The notes beneath the pieces are model-generated. The model saw nothing but the letters and a program-made list of their open reading frames with translations, made no database searches and was not told the DNA's origin. A program made the translations under genes and the position numbers. A stretch of 25,968 nt of DNA. Origin: SFTJ01 sp051871515 (GTDB lineage: Bacteria > Bacteroidota > Bacteroidia > Bacteroidales > Muribaculaceae). The stretch is taken from assembly GCA_051871515.1 (NCBI GenBank), contig JBJECY010000129.1, forward strand, positions 1-25,968, given 5' to 3'. This document shows, one piece after another, positions 24,378 to 25,968 of the stretch (the stretch's first letter is position 1; every line of letters starts with the position of its first letter).

Positions 24378-25745
24378 ATGAAAAATTTTAAATATATCAT
24401 AGCATTGGCAGCGGCAGCATTTGCAGGCTACGCCACAGCTCAGGACTTCGACACCGATCCTACATTGAAGATTGACAATCAGGAGCAAAAGGTGAAATTC
24501 ACCGTTGGCGCACGCTTTATGGCCGACGCCGCGCTCTATCAAACCGACTTCACCCCGCTGCAAAGCGGCGCCTCAATCACCGACGCCCGCATCCGCACCA
24601 GCATGTCGTATGGCGAAAACTGGTACTTCTATGCCGACTTTGGTTTTGGCAACGGCAAATTCTCGCAGAAGAACATCTTCCTGCAATATGCCACCCTCGA
24701 TAACAACAACGCCACTCACGCCATCAAAGTAGGTTATTACAACGACCCTGCTGGCTCAATGGCTCGCCAAACCTCGTTGGGTTCTTACCACTTCATCTCA
24801 CGTGCCGGCATGACCAACTCTTTGGGCGAAGGACGTGCTCTGGGTATCACCTACAAATACTCGGCTCCACACCTCTTCCTCTATCAAGGTTTGTTCACCG
24901 AGAACACCTACAACAAGATTGATGCCGGTTACAACGGTCTCACCGTGAGCGGTCGCTGGCTCTATCGCGACGTTAACGCTAATGCTACCGAAGTGCTGCA
25001 AGCAGGTGCAACAGCTCGCTTTGCTCACCTTGGCGGCGGCGAAACAGTCACCACCAAAGGCTCAACTGTGCTTAAGAAAACCCTTTCTCTTGAGCAAACT
25101 CTTGAAACCTTTGTTGACGAGGACACTCAGTTTGTAAGCTGCGAATTGCCTTGGGCTAACAACGTGATTGACCTGGGCGGTGAATTCCTCTGCATGCAGA
25201 AGGACCTCTTTATCCGCGGTGAATACAAGCACAAAATCGTCACCAAGAAACGCGACTCTTACAAAATCTACATCGCTCAACAAGACAACATCGACGGTTG
25301 GGGCGACATCGGTTGGTGGGAAAACGCCAACAAGCTCAAGACCAACCACTTCAACGGCGCATACGTTGAAGCAGGTTACAAAATCTTTGGTCCTGACTAC
25401 ACCTACAATCGTCACGAGGGCGTGATGAACGGCCTCAACGGTAAGGCTCTTGAAGTGGTGGCTCGTTTCAACTACACCGGTCTCAACGACCTCACCGAGG
25501 GTGAATACTACTCAGCCGGTCGTAATCAATACTACGCAGCTGGCTATATGGAAGATTGGCCAGGCACTGGTGCTACCAGCGTGGGCGGCGGCGACGTTTA
25601 CTCAACAACCATTGGTGTAAACTACTCGTTCAACAAGTTTGCACAAGTGATGCTCAACTACACTTGGCACCGTCTTGAAAAAGACTTCTTGCCTTATGAC
25701 AAGAACATCCACTCAGTGCAAGCTCGCGTGCAATTCACATTCTGA
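24378..25745 (+). CDS. Outer-membrane porin, phosphate-selective O/P type
   Basis: The 455-residue protein has a signal peptide (MKNFKYIIALAAAAFAGYATA, cleaved before QDF) and a body of alternating beta-strands with aromatic girdles ending in VQARVQFTF, a terminal Phe as expected for a barrel recognised by the Bam machinery. The start of the barrel (VKFTVGARFMADAALY, ARIRTSMSYGENWYFYADFGF) resembles the porin O/P family. Members of the family often pass phosphate or other anions; here the neighbours suggest glycerol-3-phosphate or glycerophosphodiesters (inference). The start at 24378 is fixed by the signal peptide, against an in-frame Met at 24321. It begins 78 bp after the phosphodiesterase gene and uses GGT/GCT/CGT codons more than the upstream genes. 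Confidence 0.85.
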   Translation: MKNFKYIIALAAAAFAGYATAQDFDTDPTLKIDNQEQKVKFTVGARFMADAALYQTDFTPLQSGASITDARIRTSMSYGENWYFYADFGFGNGKFSQKNIFLQYATLDNNNATHAIKVGYYNDPAGSMARQTSLGSYHFISRAGMTNSLGEGRALGITYKYSAPHLFLYQGLFTENTYNKIDAGYNGLTVSGRWLYRDVNANATEVLQAGATARFAHLGGGETVTTKGSTVLKKTLSLEQTLETFVDEDTQFVSCELPWANNVIDLGGEFLCMQKDLFIRGEYKHKIVTKKRDSYKIYIAQQDNIDGWGDIGWWENANKLKTNHFNGAYVEAGYKIFGPDYTYNRHEGVMNGLNGKALEVVARFNYTGLNDLTEGEYYSAGRNQYYAAGYMEDWPGTGATSVGGGDVYSTTIGVNYSFNKFAQVMLNYTWHRLEKDFLPYDKNIHSVQARVQFTF

Positions 25746-25777
25746 TGATGTGAACCCTCATGCACGTGTTCGCAACG

Positions 25778-25804
25778 ATTGAAAATTGACGTTTCATTTT
25801 CAAT
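25778..25804 (+). terminator. AT-rich hairpin after the porin gene
   Basis: ATTGAAAAT (25778-25786) and ATTTTCAAT (25796-25804) form a perfect 9-bp stem with a 9-base loop, 33 bases after the stop. There is no clean T-run after it, so termination is possible but not certain. Confidence 0.35.
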
Positions 25805-25968
25805 AATACATATACAGCAATATTGCCTTTGCCACAGTGAGCGCCCTGATTGCTATCATCGCCTCACGCAACCATAGAGGCAAAGCAAAAAATAAAACAA
25901 TAGTTAGAATACGTGTTTTATACCTTAATTCCGCAACTTAGTTATTAGTATTTGTTTTTAAGTACCTG
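25805..25968. other. Non-coding end of window with nested stem-loop
   Basis: No supported gene lies here. The stretch 25823-25888 can fold into a nested hairpin: outer TTG(C)CTTTGCC with GGCAAAGCAA, then GTGAG (25837-25841) with CTCAC (25863-25867), then TGAT with ATCA around a TGCT loop. An open frame without ATG crosses it and stops near 25940; it has no recognisable features. Confidence 0.35.

Overview
The window looks like a chromosomal segment of an anaerobic Bacteroidales bacterium, possibly Muribaculaceae-like (the family is an inference). Supporting signs are promoters of the Bacteroidetes type (TTG-N19/20-TAnnTTTG), no clear Shine-Dalgarno sites, Bacteroidetes-type families (DUF4251 lipoprotein, OMP beta-barrel with carboxypeptidase-regulatory-like N-terminus, GH125, GH29-like and beta-helix glycosidases), and a lipoprotein whose mature start, CSDDQQ, resembles a Bacteroidetes surface-export signal. 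No tRNA, rRNA, CRISPR array, insertion sequence or prophage was seen.

Layout. (1) Positions 1-4177, + strand, housekeeping: xerD, a DUF4251 lipoprotein, ruvB and a polysaccharide-type flippase, closed by a two-way terminator. (2) Positions 4215-9943, - strand: a small membrane protein with a zinc-protease HEGAH motif followed by a secreted GH125 alpha-mannosidase (probably one transcript), then a 1018-residue outer-membrane beta-barrel protein with a Gly/Pro-rich tail. (3) Positions 10041-11959, + strand: an MsbA-like ABC exporter. (4) Positions 12046-15666, - strand: a compact GH29-like protein with an altered active-site motif and a 700-residue parallel beta-helix protein resembling GH141; each seems to be its own unit. 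(5) Positions 15715-25745: a DeoR/GlpR-type regulator (-) divergent from a six-gene + strand cluster: glpA, glpB, glpC, glpT, a lipoprotein glycerophosphodiester phosphodiesterase and a porin of the O/P type.

How region 5 may work (inference from families and order): the porin admits substrate through the outer membrane, the lipoprotein phosphodiesterase cuts deacylated phospholipid headgroups to glycerol-3-phosphate, GlpT brings it across the inner membrane in exchange for phosphate, and GlpABC oxidises it to dihydroxyacetone phosphate while reducing menaquinone. The regulator probably represses this cluster and itself through repeated GAAA(A)GAAA motifs that sit on both divergent promoters. 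No glycerol kinase or glycerol facilitator lies in the window, so the cluster seems built for glycerol-3-phosphate and its diesters rather than free glycerol. It is the best candidate for a coherent and less familiar system here.

A second theme is promoter architecture: in three genes (xerD, ruvB and the regulator) the -7 box ends only 4 to 7 bases before the ATG, which implies leaderless or almost leaderless mRNAs.
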